This document shows positions 36,259 through 44,300 of a DNA stretch of 58,892 nucleotides, piece after piece. The stretch covers positions 1 to 58,892 of the forward strand of contig JAJTHN010000014.1 of assembly GCA_021297895.1 (NCBI GenBank). Reading direction: 5' to 3'. The position numbers were made by a program, and so were the translations under genes. The DNA is from Phycisphaeraceae bacterium. Lineage in GTDB: Bacteria > Planctomycetota > Phycisphaerae > Phycisphaerales > UBA1924. The notes beneath the pieces are model-generated. The model had not been told where the DNA came from. It worked only from the letters and a program-made list of their open reading frames with translations, and did not search any database. Position 1 is the stretch's first letter, and every line of letters starts with the position of its first letter.

Positions 36259-38016
36259 TCAAAGCGTCGACATCTCCACCTGGGTCGAGCGAGCGACCTC
36301 ATCCGGAGTCGTGACACCCTTGAGAATCTTGATCTTGCCATCGTCGACCAGCGCCCTCATGCCGCCGGCCAGTGCAGCCTGGCGAATCTTGGCGATCGGC
36401 TCCTGACGGAACGCCAACTCGCGGATCTCGCTGGTCATCTGCATCATCTCGAAAATGGCCTTCCGACCGCGATACCCCGCGCCGTTGCAGTTATCGCAAC
36501 CCACGGCCTTGAGCACCTTGCCCCGGGCTTCATCGGGCGTGATGTTCGTCAGCGCGAGATACTTCGGATCCGGCTCGGGGTCCACAGCCTTGCACTTGGG
36601 ACACAGCACGCGGATGAGCCGCTGGGCCATGATCGCCTGAATGGCGCTGGCCACCAGGAACGGCTTGACACCCATGTCGATCAGACGCGTGATCGCCGAC
36701 GGAGCGTCGTTGGTGTGCAGCGTCGAGAACACAAGGTGACCGGTCAACGCGGCCTGAATCGCGATTTCCGCCACCTCTCGGTCACGAATCTCACCGACCA
36801 GGATGATGTTCGGCGCCTGACGCAGCATCGTCTTGAGGATGATGCTGAAGGTCAGGCCGATCTTCTCGCGGGTCTGGCACTGGTTGATGCCGCGGAAGTT
36901 GTACTCGATCGGGTCCTCGGCGGTGATGATCTTCTTGTCGGGCCGGTTGAGCACATCCAGCGCCGAGTACAGGGTCGTCGTCTTGCCCGAGCCCGTCGGC
37001 CCGGTGACCAGGAAGATGCCGTTGGGCCGGCGGATGATCTTGTTGAACACCGCAAGGTTGTCGTCCTCGAAGCCCAGGTTCGATAGACCGATCTTGACCG
37101 AATCTGGCCGCAGAATACGCAGCACGATGCTCTCGCCGTGATACACCGGGCAAGCCGAGACACGGAAGTCGATGAACACCTGCTCGTTGTTGGGCCCGAC
37201 GGGCTGCGCCGGGTCCGGGATCATGGAGATCTTGATGCGTCCGTCCTGAGGCAGTCGCTTCTCGGCGATGTTCATGCCCGCCATCAGCTTCACGCGCGAC
37301 AGGATCGAGTTCTGCATCCGCTTGGGCAGGTTGTCCCGCTCCATGCACACGCCGTCGATTCGGTATCGCAGCCGCAGCCGATCGCCGAAGGGCTCAAAGT
37401 GAATATCGCTCGCCCGCATCCGCACCGCTTCGCTCAGGATTCGCTGAACCAGTCGAACGATCGGCGCCTCATCGGCCGCGATGTCGATCGACTTGTCCAT
37501 CGACCGGTCGATCGACGCGGTCATCAGGGGCTTGCCGTCCTTGTCCTGCTGCGGCGCCTGGTCCGCGCTCGGAGACTTGCCCGACTTGAGCGACGTGTCG
37601 ATCCACTTCTTAATCGCCGCGCGGCTGGCCAGCCGGGGCTCGATCTGGGCCGATAGACGGAACTGCAGAAGGTCCAGCAGCTCAAGGTCCAGCGGATCGT
37701 GGATGATCACCTGCATCTTGCCCATACTCTTGGTCAGGGGCAGCACGAGGTGCTTGCGGATCAGATCCTCGGGGATAAGCGTCGGGTCGATCTTGTCCGC
37801 GATGTCGCTGTTGGCCAAGTCCACATATTCAACCGCGAACTGGTTGGCCAGGGCTTTGGTCACGGCCTCATCGCTGGCAAAGCCCAGTTCGATGATCGTG
37901 TCGCCCAATCGTTTGTTGGAGCTCTTGGCCTTCGCGACCGCTTCGTTGACCTGGTCGGGCGTGAGAACGCCCCAACCCACGAGAATATCGCCCAGTTTCT
38001 TGCGAGAACGTGCCAT
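36259..38016 (-). CDS. GspE/PilB-type assembly ATPase (second)
   Basis: 585 residues. Same architecture as the gene at 33037: MshEN-like N-terminus (MARSRKKLGDILVGWGVLTP, RLGDTIIELGFASDEAVTKA), Walker A GPTGSGKTTTLYSALDVLNR, Walker B LVGEIRDREVAEIAIQAALT, His box STLHTNDAPSAITRLIDMGV, and zinc-binding CPKC plus GCDNCNGAGYRGRKAIFEMM. A Lys/Ser/Asp-rich linker (about residues 145-180) separates the halves. The two copies are clearly different proteins, so they probably serve different conditions or two machines; with PilT next door this one may be the pilus extension motor. It heads the leftward cluster and is divergent from coaB. Confidence 0.9.
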   Translation of the reverse strand: MARSRKKLGDILVGWGVLTPDQVNEAVAKAKSSNKRLGDTIIELGFASDEAVTKALANQFAVEYVDLANSDIADKIDPTLIPEDLIRKHLVLPLTKSMGKMQVIIHDPLDLELLDLLQFRLSAQIEPRLASRAAIKKWIDTSLKSGKSPSADQAPQQDKDGKPLMTASIDRSMDKSIDIAADEAPIVRLVQRILSEAVRMRASDIHFEPFGDRLRLRYRIDGVCMERDNLPKRMQNSILSRVKLMAGMNIAEKRLPQDGRIKISMIPDPAQPVGPNNEQVFIDFRVSACPVYHGESIVLRILRPDSVKIGLSNLGFEDDNLAVFNKIIRRPNGIFLVTGPTGSGKTTTLYSALDVLNRPDKKIITAEDPIEYNFRGINQCQTREKIGLTFSIILKTMLRQAPNIILVGEIRDREVAEIAIQAALTGHLVFSTLHTNDAPSAITRLIDMGVKPFLVASAIQAIMAQRLIRVLCPKCKAVDPEPDPKYLALTNITPDEARGKVLKAVGCDNCNGAGYRGRKAIFEMMQMTSEIRELAFRQEPIAKIRQAALAGGMRALVDDGKIKILKGVTTPDEVARSTQVEMSTL

Positions 38017-38157
38017 GGATCGTCCGGTTCCTCTTCAGTCCTCGCGGGACAACGCCGCGTACCCGAGTGTCAACAATGACGCAGGCCAACAGGCCTGCGG
38101 GAGCGTACGCCCCTTCCCGCCACGTCAGCAGTCAGCCTCATCAGGATTCCCCGCCGC

Positions 38158-38865
38158 ATGAACGCCTCCGCCAGCCCACGTCGCGCATCTTCCCGGGCCG
38201 GCTTCGAGCACGACCTGCTCATCACGGCGGGGCCGACTCACGAGCCCATCGATGCCGTTCGATACGTCGCAAACCGATCCTCCGGTAGACTCGGCATCGC
38301 GCTGGCCGATGCCGCCGTCGACCGCGGGCTATCGGTTCTGCTCCTGCTCGGTCCGACACACCTGACACCCGCCGATCCGCGTGTTCAGACTCTTCGGTTC
38401 CAGTCCGTCGCCGACCTTCAACGACTGCTCAAGCGGCACTTCCGCAAGTCCCGCACGCTCGTCATGGCCGCCGCCGTCGCGGACTACACGCCGATAACGC
38501 CCCCCGCCGCGCGTTCCGGCAAACTGCGCCGATCGGCCTCGGGCCTGGTCCTGCGGCTCCGCCCCACACCCGATCTGCTCGCCGGTGTCGCCGCGGCCCG
38601 TCGTCCGGGGCAGACCGTCGTCGGCTTTGCCCTCGAGCCCGCACCACGCCTGCTGCGCTCGGCACGCGAAAAACTCCGCCGAAAGTCCCTCGACGCCATC
38701 GTCGCCAACGAACTTCGCACGATGGACTCGCCGACAATCTCCGCAACGCTGATCCTCGCCGACGGCACGACGCAGGCCACGCCCAAATCCATGCCGAAGG
38801 CCGACTTCGTCCGCTGGCTCCTCGACCGCCTGCCCGACGCGCGGGCAACTCGCCCACTACCTTAA
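38158..38865 (+). CDS. coaB: Phosphopantothenate--cysteine ligase (stand-alone CoaB domain)
   Basis: 235 residues. Joins 4'-phosphopantothenate to cysteine using CTP (or ATP) in coenzyme A synthesis. The nucleotide-binding start DLLITAGPTHEPIDAVRYVA followed by NRSSGRLGIALADAAVDRGL is the CoaB signature; later motifs include VMAAAVADYTP, GFALEP and LDAIVANEL. In most bacteria CoaB is fused behind the CoaC decarboxylase; here the decarboxylase half is absent, so it must be elsewhere. The product is about 20 residues longer at the N-terminus than the core. It is followed after four bases by the next gene, with which it is probably co-transcribed. Confidence 0.82.
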   Translation: MNASASPRRASSRAGFEHDLLITAGPTHEPIDAVRYVANRSSGRLGIALADAAVDRGLSVLLLLGPTHLTPADPRVQTLRFQSVADLQRLLKRHFRKSRTLVMAAAVADYTPITPPAARSGKLRRSASGLVLRLRPTPDLLAGVAAARRPGQTVVGFALEPAPRLLRSAREKLRRKSLDAIVANELRTMDSPTISATLILADGTTQATPKSMPKADFVRWLLDRLPDARATRPLP

Positions 38866-38869
38866 TGCC

Positions 38870-40894
38870 ATGCCCCAGCGCCCCGACCGCCCGCGTCGAC
38901 CTTCAGATTCCCCTTCAAGGCCGACGCTCGGCGGAAAGGTCCGCCCCATCAACGAACCTCACGGCTACCCCCCTCGCGGCCCCGCCCCAAGGCCGTTGCC
39001 CCCGTCTGCCGTTCCCGGACCAAAGCCCCTCAAGCCCACCCGCGCGCCGGTTCCGACACGCCCATCAACCCAGTCCCCACCCCCATCGCACCCGAGATCC
39101 GCGGCACCACGCCCGCCCGCGCCGGCCCGCGGATCGATCGGCCCGTCGTCTGTCCCGAGCCTCACACCCACACCCTCGGGCACGTGGACCGGTGCTCCGG
39201 GCGAGGCCCTGAGCCACTCCAGTCCGCGCCCGTTGCCCATGGGCATCCGCATCATCTACGAAGATGCGGACGTGATCGTCGTCGAGAAGCCCGTCGGTCT
39301 GATCACCGCGGGCCTGGGCGTGAACGTCGCCGAGGATTCCCTTCTGAGCGTCGTGAAGGACCACGTCCGCCGACAGAAGCCGCGCGGCCCGGGCCGCCAG
39401 CGCGTTCGCGATGAAGCCGACGCCACCGGCAACGCATTCCTGCTCCGCCAGCGCGGCCGCCCATATGTCGGTGTGATCCACCGCCTTGATCGCGAAGCAT
39501 CCGGCCTCGTGGTCTTCAGCAAGTCAAACACCGCCTTTGAAAGCCTCAAGGAGCAACTCAAGCTCCGCAAGGTTCACCGCCTCTACCTCGCCCTTGTCGA
39601 GGGCCAGGTCGGCCCAGAGGGCAGCGCGGGCACGATCCAGTCGCTCCTGCGCGAACTGCCATCAGGCCGCGTCGCGAGTATCGCCAGCGACACGTTCCGC
39701 GGCCCGCCACCAAGGACGCAACGTCCTTATCGCGGTCGCCCCGCCGACACCGACGACGAGGCACGCCCCGCCGTCACACACTTCCGCGTCGCACGCGTGG
39801 GCGCAGGTCGAACGCTCCTGCAGGTACGCCTGGAAACGGGCCGAAAGCACCAGATCCGCGTGCACCTTTCCGAGCGCGGTCACCCCATCGTGGGCGACGA
39901 GAAGTACGGCGCGACCATCAATCCCATTGGCCGGCTCGGGCTTCACGCCGTCGAACTTGGCTTCACGCACCCGGTCACCGGAAAGGACGTTCGCTTCCGC
40001 AGCGAACCGCCCGTGTCATTCGGTGCGTCGTCGCTCTCTCGCACCGCGGCCCCGACCGCCGCACCCAACAGCGAGGACGATGCCTCGGCTCGCACCAGCG
40101 CAACCGAGCAGGCGAACCAGCGCGCCATCGCCGAAACCGCTTGGGAGAACGTCGCGGGTTGGTATGACCAGCTCGTCGAGCAGGATCGCAACGACCACTA
40201 CGACAACGTGATCCTTCCCGGCGTCGTCCGTCTGCTCGCGCCCAAGCCGGGACAGACGATTCTCGACGTCGCCTGTGGCCAGGGCATCGTCGCTCGTCGA
40301 CTGATGGCCGAGGGCGCTCGCGTCGTCGGGGTGGATGCGTCGGCATCGCTCATCGAGAGCGCCCAAAGCCGCACGCCTCCGAAGGCCCCGGCGCGGTTCC
40401 TCGTCGCCGATGCGCGCAAGCTCACGGCCATCGACGCGGAGCCCGCATCGTTCGACAGCGCTTGCTGTGTCATGGGTCTGACCAACATCGACCCGCTCGC
40501 CGCGGTGCTCAAGGGCATCGCCTCGCTGCTCCGCGCGGGCGGCAACGTGGTGCTTGTCATTCAGCACCCGGCATTCCGCATCACGGGCCAGACTTCCTGG
40601 GGCTTTGATCCGAAGCTCGGCGTGCAGTACCGCCGGGTCGAGAGCTACCTCACGCCCAGCGCCAAGCCCATCAAGATGCACCCCGGCGCCAAGCCCGATG
40701 TGATCACGACCACCTTCCACCGTCCGCTCGGCGCATACGTCACGGCGCTCGCGTCTTCGGGTTTGCTCGTGGACGCGATCGAAGAGTGGTCCGGCCAGCG
40801 GGTCAGCCAGCCCGGCCCGCGTGCCGAGGCCGAGAATCGCGCCCGGCGAGAGTTCCCGCTGTTCATGGCGATCCGCGCCGTCAAAAATGCGTGA
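38870..40894 (+). CDS. RluA-family pseudouridine synthase fused to a methyltransferase
   Basis: 674 residues with three parts. Residues 1-125 are Pro/Arg/Ser-rich and probably disordered. Residues about 125-385 are an RluA-type pseudouridine synthase: DADVIVVEKPVGLITA, catalytic HRLDREASGL (Asp-207), HRLYLALVEG, and LETGRKHQIRVHLSERGHPI. Residues about 415-674 are a class I SAM methyltransferase: motif I TILDVACGQG (464-472), VVGVDASASLIESA, FDSACCVMGLTNIDPL and a C-terminal FHRPLGAYVTALASSG. The first half converts uridine to pseudouridine in rRNA or tRNA; the substrate of the second is unknown. No S4 domain is seen. Frame and codon use are continuous across the join, so it is a true fusion, not two genes. 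Confidence 0.88.
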   Translation: MPQRPDRPRRPSDSPSRPTLGGKVRPINEPHGYPPRGPAPRPLPPSAVPGPKPLKPTRAPVPTRPSTQSPPPSHPRSAAPRPPAPARGSIGPSSVPSLTPTPSGTWTGAPGEALSHSSPRPLPMGIRIIYEDADVIVVEKPVGLITAGLGVNVAEDSLLSVVKDHVRRQKPRGPGRQRVRDEADATGNAFLLRQRGRPYVGVIHRLDREASGLVVFSKSNTAFESLKEQLKLRKVHRLYLALVEGQVGPEGSAGTIQSLLRELPSGRVASIASDTFRGPPPRTQRPYRGRPADTDDEARPAVTHFRVARVGAGRTLLQVRLETGRKHQIRVHLSERGHPIVGDEKYGATINPIGRLGLHAVELGFTHPVTGKDVRFRSEPPVSFGASSLSRTAAPTAAPNSEDDASARTSATEQANQRAIAETAWENVAGWYDQLVEQDRNDHYDNVILPGVVRLLAPKPGQTILDVACGQGIVARRLMAEGARVVGVDASASLIESAQSRTPPKAPARFLVADARKLTAIDAEPASFDSACCVMGLTNIDPLAAVLKGIASLLRAGGNVVLVIQHPAFRITGQTSWGFDPKLGVQYRRVESYLTPSAKPIKMHPGAKPDVITTTFHRPLGAYVTALASSGLLVDAIEEWSGQRVSQPGPRAEAENRARREFPLFMAIRAVKNA

Positions 40895-40918
40895 GGCCCG
40901 CCGGACCGACGGGCCTCA
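40890..40918. terminator. Bidirectional terminator between convergent genes
   Basis: Stem GTGAGGCCCG (40890-40899) pairs exactly with CGGGCCTCAC (40909-40918); loop 9 nt. It begins inside the final codons of the fusion gene and lies between two convergent genes, 30 bases before the stop of the cytochrome gene, so it can serve both. No long T-run follows. Confidence 0.6.
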
Positions 40919-40947
40919 CGTCAATCACAGATTCCGGCCCTCAGACC

Positions 40948-43197
40948 TCACGGGCAGCCGATGAAGAACGCGCTGAAGAACAGCGTGAAGTCGCCGTTAT
41001 CGACCGTGCCATCGGCACCCGGATCGCCGTCGGTGTTGGCGACATCCGCCAGCAGCCGCGCCGGGTCGCTCTCATCGGCAAAGAACGCCGAGAAGAACAG
41101 GCTGAAGTCGCCGTTGTCGACCGTGCCATCGGGCCCCGCATCGCCGTCGGTGTTGGCGATGTCCGCCGGCGAGCAAGCCAGCAGAACACTGCCCGCATCC
41201 ATCTCAACCGGCGCGGACTTGCCCCACTTGTACCACTGCGCAAAGACGATGTCGCCCAGCGAGTACGGCGCCGCACCCAGCGGCGGGAACGGCCCACCGA
41301 TCGTCGGCAGCGTCCACGTGTCCACGCCCGGCTGCGGCACGATCGTCGACACATCCGTCGCGTGAGACCGCAGGAACTCGATGTACTCCCGCGTCGTCGT
41401 CTGGCCAAACACCGACACCTCCGCACGCACCGCGCCCGCGGGGATCGCAAAATCCGTGTCGTCCCAGAACTGACCATCCGCGTACGTCGCACCAACCGGC
41501 GCCGCGCCGATCGCCTCAAAGCCCGCGTTCGTAAAGCCCCGCGGCGGGATCCGATTGTCCAGATACGTCTTGTTGTTCAGGTCCAGGTGGAACGTCGGGC
41601 CCATGGGCAGCCCCGTCTCCAGGGCCATCGCCGCGTCCAGCCCGTGCTTGGCCTCGTAAACCTTGGTCGACGCCTCATCCAGGACCGCCGTTGCGCTGTC
41701 ATACGCACCGAGTTCCTGGACCACGCCGCCCGCTCCATTGAGGAACCGCACGTTGATCCACATCCGTCGCCCCTCGGCGAACCCACCGGGCAACTTGTGA
41801 CCCGTCTGGTTGATCACACGCACCCGCAGATTCGGCCCCACGCGCAACAGTTCCATGTCACTGGCCATCCGGCGCATGTGCAGGTTCCGCTGCACCGACG
41901 CGGTCACTTCCTCCGGACGCTCCATCAGCGTCTCGCCCGATGGATACAGGTCATTGACCGCATTGAGAACCCACGAGTTCGTCCCCGCGAAGTTGTGGAT
42001 CGGAACATTCCGGCTCTGCGGCCCCAGCGCCGGGTCGCACCCGGTGCCGATGCTCTTGGGCTGGTGGCACGACTGGCACGAGTCGTACGCCACCGGAACG
42101 TACCGGAAGCCATCCTCGTTGCGCTGCCGGAAGATCAACTTCTCGCCCGTCGTTTCGTCGATTGTCACACCGTCCATCTGGTACCGGCCGATCAGGGTCG
42201 GATTCGCCAGAGGCTCGGGTGGCGCCCCGGGCGTCGGATCTTCATTCGGCACCGGGATCGTGCTCGGGTTCGGAATCGTCAGCGTCACCGGTCCCTGTGC
42301 AAAGGCCGACTTCAGCCACTCGCTGTACGTCCGGTCCATCGGGTACATGTCGTACTTGTTGCCCGTCGGGTGCGGCTGGCCGTACGGCGTCAGCGCATAC
42401 GAACCGTCAGGCTGCTTCATGAACAACGCGTTGGACACATCGTGGCAACTGGCGCACATCGCCGACTGGCGATGAAAGTCCGACTCCAGCCACTGATGGT
42501 AGAAGAAGACTCCCAGGTCCACCGGTCCGCGCCGGCGATCCTCCGGATCGAACACCGCACCATTGGCCGCGATCGCCGAGCCCGGCCGCTCCCCCACCGC
42601 CGGGAAGTCCGGCGGCCGATCCGCGCCAAGCGCCGCCAGAATCTCCGCGTCAACCGCCGGCGCACCGGGGTTGTTCGCCGGGTCCACCTGTCGGTGGCAC
42701 GAGATGCAGTTCACACCCTGACGGTCCGGCGACTCGATCAACTCACCGTTCCGCCCCGACCCGTCCGGCTGCACGCCGCGATCCTGAACCCACCCCGCCG
42801 GCGCGTGACACCGCATGCACGAGTCGCTGCTCGCGACCGCCACCTTCTCCGTGACCTGCATCGCCGCGAGGAAAATGGGATCGCGGAACGACTGCGACAT
42901 CATCGAGTACGACCACCGGTTGTACGGCGTCGAGTAACTGAACGGCTGCTCGGTCACGCTGATGTCCGTCGCGTGGCACCCGGCGCAGTTCTCCACCGAG
43001 GTCATCTCGTTAAACCCCAGATCGCCCGGCAGGTTCGGCGGCCTTGGGGTCTGCGGCTGCGTTCCGTACAGATAGAAGTCGCTCAACTGCGTCGGCAGCG
43101 GCAGCCCCGTCCCCGCCAACGCGAGCGACCCGGCCGCCACACCGATCCCACCCAACCACAGCACCGGCGCCCACAGCCCACGCTTGCGAATCGACAT
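40948..43197 (-). CDS. Pentahaem cytochrome c with dockerin-like tail
   Basis: 749 residues. The start has GGAG and an N-terminal anchor or signal (APVLWLGGIGVAAGSLALAG). Five CxxCH haem sites: CAGCH (71), CMRCH (127), CISCH (164), CASCH (248), CQSCH (374). The layout resembles the multihaem cytochrome c family of the c554/nitrite-reductase type, but I cannot name the substrate. The middle (about 420-670) is strand-rich. The last 70 residues hold two near-identical units, DIANTDGDAGPDGTVDNGDF and DVANTDGDPGADGTVDNGDF, each followed by (S/T)LFFSAFF, which resemble calcium-binding dockerin-like repeats used as C-terminal tails in planctomycete surface proteins. It is exported and likely an electron-transfer protein. 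Confidence 0.82.
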   Translation of the reverse strand: MSIRKRGLWAPVLWLGGIGVAAGSLALAGTGLPLPTQLSDFYLYGTQPQTPRPPNLPGDLGFNEMTSVENCAGCHATDISVTEQPFSYSTPYNRWSYSMMSQSFRDPIFLAAMQVTEKVAVASSDSCMRCHAPAGWVQDRGVQPDGSGRNGELIESPDRQGVNCISCHRQVDPANNPGAPAVDAEILAALGADRPPDFPAVGERPGSAIAANGAVFDPEDRRRGPVDLGVFFYHQWLESDFHRQSAMCASCHDVSNALFMKQPDGSYALTPYGQPHPTGNKYDMYPMDRTYSEWLKSAFAQGPVTLTIPNPSTIPVPNEDPTPGAPPEPLANPTLIGRYQMDGVTIDETTGEKLIFRQRNEDGFRYVPVAYDSCQSCHQPKSIGTGCDPALGPQSRNVPIHNFAGTNSWVLNAVNDLYPSGETLMERPEEVTASVQRNLHMRRMASDMELLRVGPNLRVRVINQTGHKLPGGFAEGRRMWINVRFLNGAGGVVQELGAYDSATAVLDEASTKVYEAKHGLDAAMALETGLPMGPTFHLDLNNKTYLDNRIPPRGFTNAGFEAIGAAPVGATYADGQFWDDTDFAIPAGAVRAEVSVFGQTTTREYIEFLRSHATDVSTIVPQPGVDTWTLPTIGGPFPPLGAAPYSLGDIVFAQWYKWGKSAPVEMDAGSVLLACSPADIANTDGDAGPDGTVDNGDFSLFFSAFFADESDPARLLADVANTDGDPGADGTVDNGDFTLFFSAFFIGCP

Positions 43198-43375
43198 CCT
43201 GCATCTCCTGGCCTGCCAACTCCACCGAACAACTCACCGCACAGCGTCCGAGAACTCGGTCCGCTCGCAGAGACATCTCTGATATCTTCGGCAAGACTCT
43301 TGCCCGGATCCTTCTCAATATGGCACGGTCGGCTCGCGACGCAAACTTCCGGGCCATCACTCGGGCAACGTTCGG

Positions 43376-44290
43376 CTATTTCCCCATATCCGGCGAGACA
43401 AATTCGAACGTTTCCGAGTCAGGCAAAACCCCACTCTCCACACCCGCCGCCAGCAAAGCCCGCACGGCGGACGCCCCGGACTCCCCCGCATCAACGGTCA
43501 AGTCGTTCACATACATCGACACATACCGGTCCAGTTCCGAACGCTCCTTCAGCGGCGAGAACGTCGACGCGTAGTCCAGCGCCTCATCGCGATGGGCCAG
43601 TGCATGGTCGATGCTCGCCCGAAGCAGGGCAACAACCGTCCGCATGCTTCCCGGGCCGAACCTCGCATCCAAATCGCGCCGCACCGCGTTCGCGCCCAGG
43701 GGCAGCGGCATGCTCCGCTGCTGGGTCCACCATGCCCCCAGATCCGCGACCAGCTTCAGTCCCGCGCGAGCGAACATCAACTGCCCCTCGTGGATCACAA
43801 CACCCGCGTCGACCTCGCCGCTGACAACCCTCTCGATGATCCGATCAAACGGCGTCGGAACGGGCGTGAACCGCCCCGCCCCCACCAGCGCACTGAGCGT
43901 CAGAAACGCGCTGGTATTCAGCCCCGGCACCGCGACGCGCAAGCCCTCGAGATCGCTCGGCGACGCCAGCGACCGCGAAGGCCTGGCCACCAGTTTCGGC
44001 CCGTAGCCCTTGCCGAAACTCGAGCCGCAACTCGTCAGGGCGTAGCGCGTGCGGATGTGCGGGTACGCCGAGAAACTCACCGCGGTGATGTCCAGGTCGC
44101 CGACATCGATCGCACGCTTGTTCAGATCCTGAATATCCGCCGGCAGCGCACGAAAGCGCCACCCGCGCGTGTTGATGCAGGCGGGAGCGATCACCTCGTG
44201 CGGTGCGACCGCGCTGACCTTTCCCGTGATCGGCCACCACATGAACACATCGTCAGCATCGGCGGAATGCGCAAGCGTGAGCGTCGGCAT
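43376..44290 (-). CDS. mqnD: 1,4-dihydroxy-6-naphthoate synthase (MqnD)
   Basis: 304 residues, starting MPTLTLAHSADADDVFMWWP, the classic MqnD N-terminus, with the substrate pocket motifs NKRAIDVGDLDITAVSFSAY, CGSSFGKGYGPKLVARP, VPGLNTSAFLTLSAL and VDAGVVIHEGQLMFA. MqnD converts cyclic dehypoxanthinyl futalosine to dihydroxynaphthoate in the futalosine route to menaquinone. The other mqn genes are not in the window. Its GAGGAA ribosome-binding site overlaps the end of purF, ten bases upstream, so it is translated from the purF transcript. Confidence 0.92.
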   Translation of the reverse strand: MPTLTLAHSADADDVFMWWPITGKVSAVAPHEVIAPACINTRGWRFRALPADIQDLNKRAIDVGDLDITAVSFSAYPHIRTRYALTSCGSSFGKGYGPKLVARPSRSLASPSDLEGLRVAVPGLNTSAFLTLSALVGAGRFTPVPTPFDRIIERVVSGEVDAGVVIHEGQLMFARAGLKLVADLGAWWTQQRSMPLPLGANAVRRDLDARFGPGSMRTVVALLRASIDHALAHRDEALDYASTFSPLKERSELDRYVSMYVNDLTVDAGESGASAVRALLAAGVESGVLPDSETFEFVSPDMGK

Positions 44291-44300
44291 GGTTCCTCGT

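Noticed and set aside
40786-43824. 1012-residue open frame on the + strand
   Set aside because: Antisense to the cytochrome gene, Arg/His-rich low-complexity translation, and would span an identified terminator.
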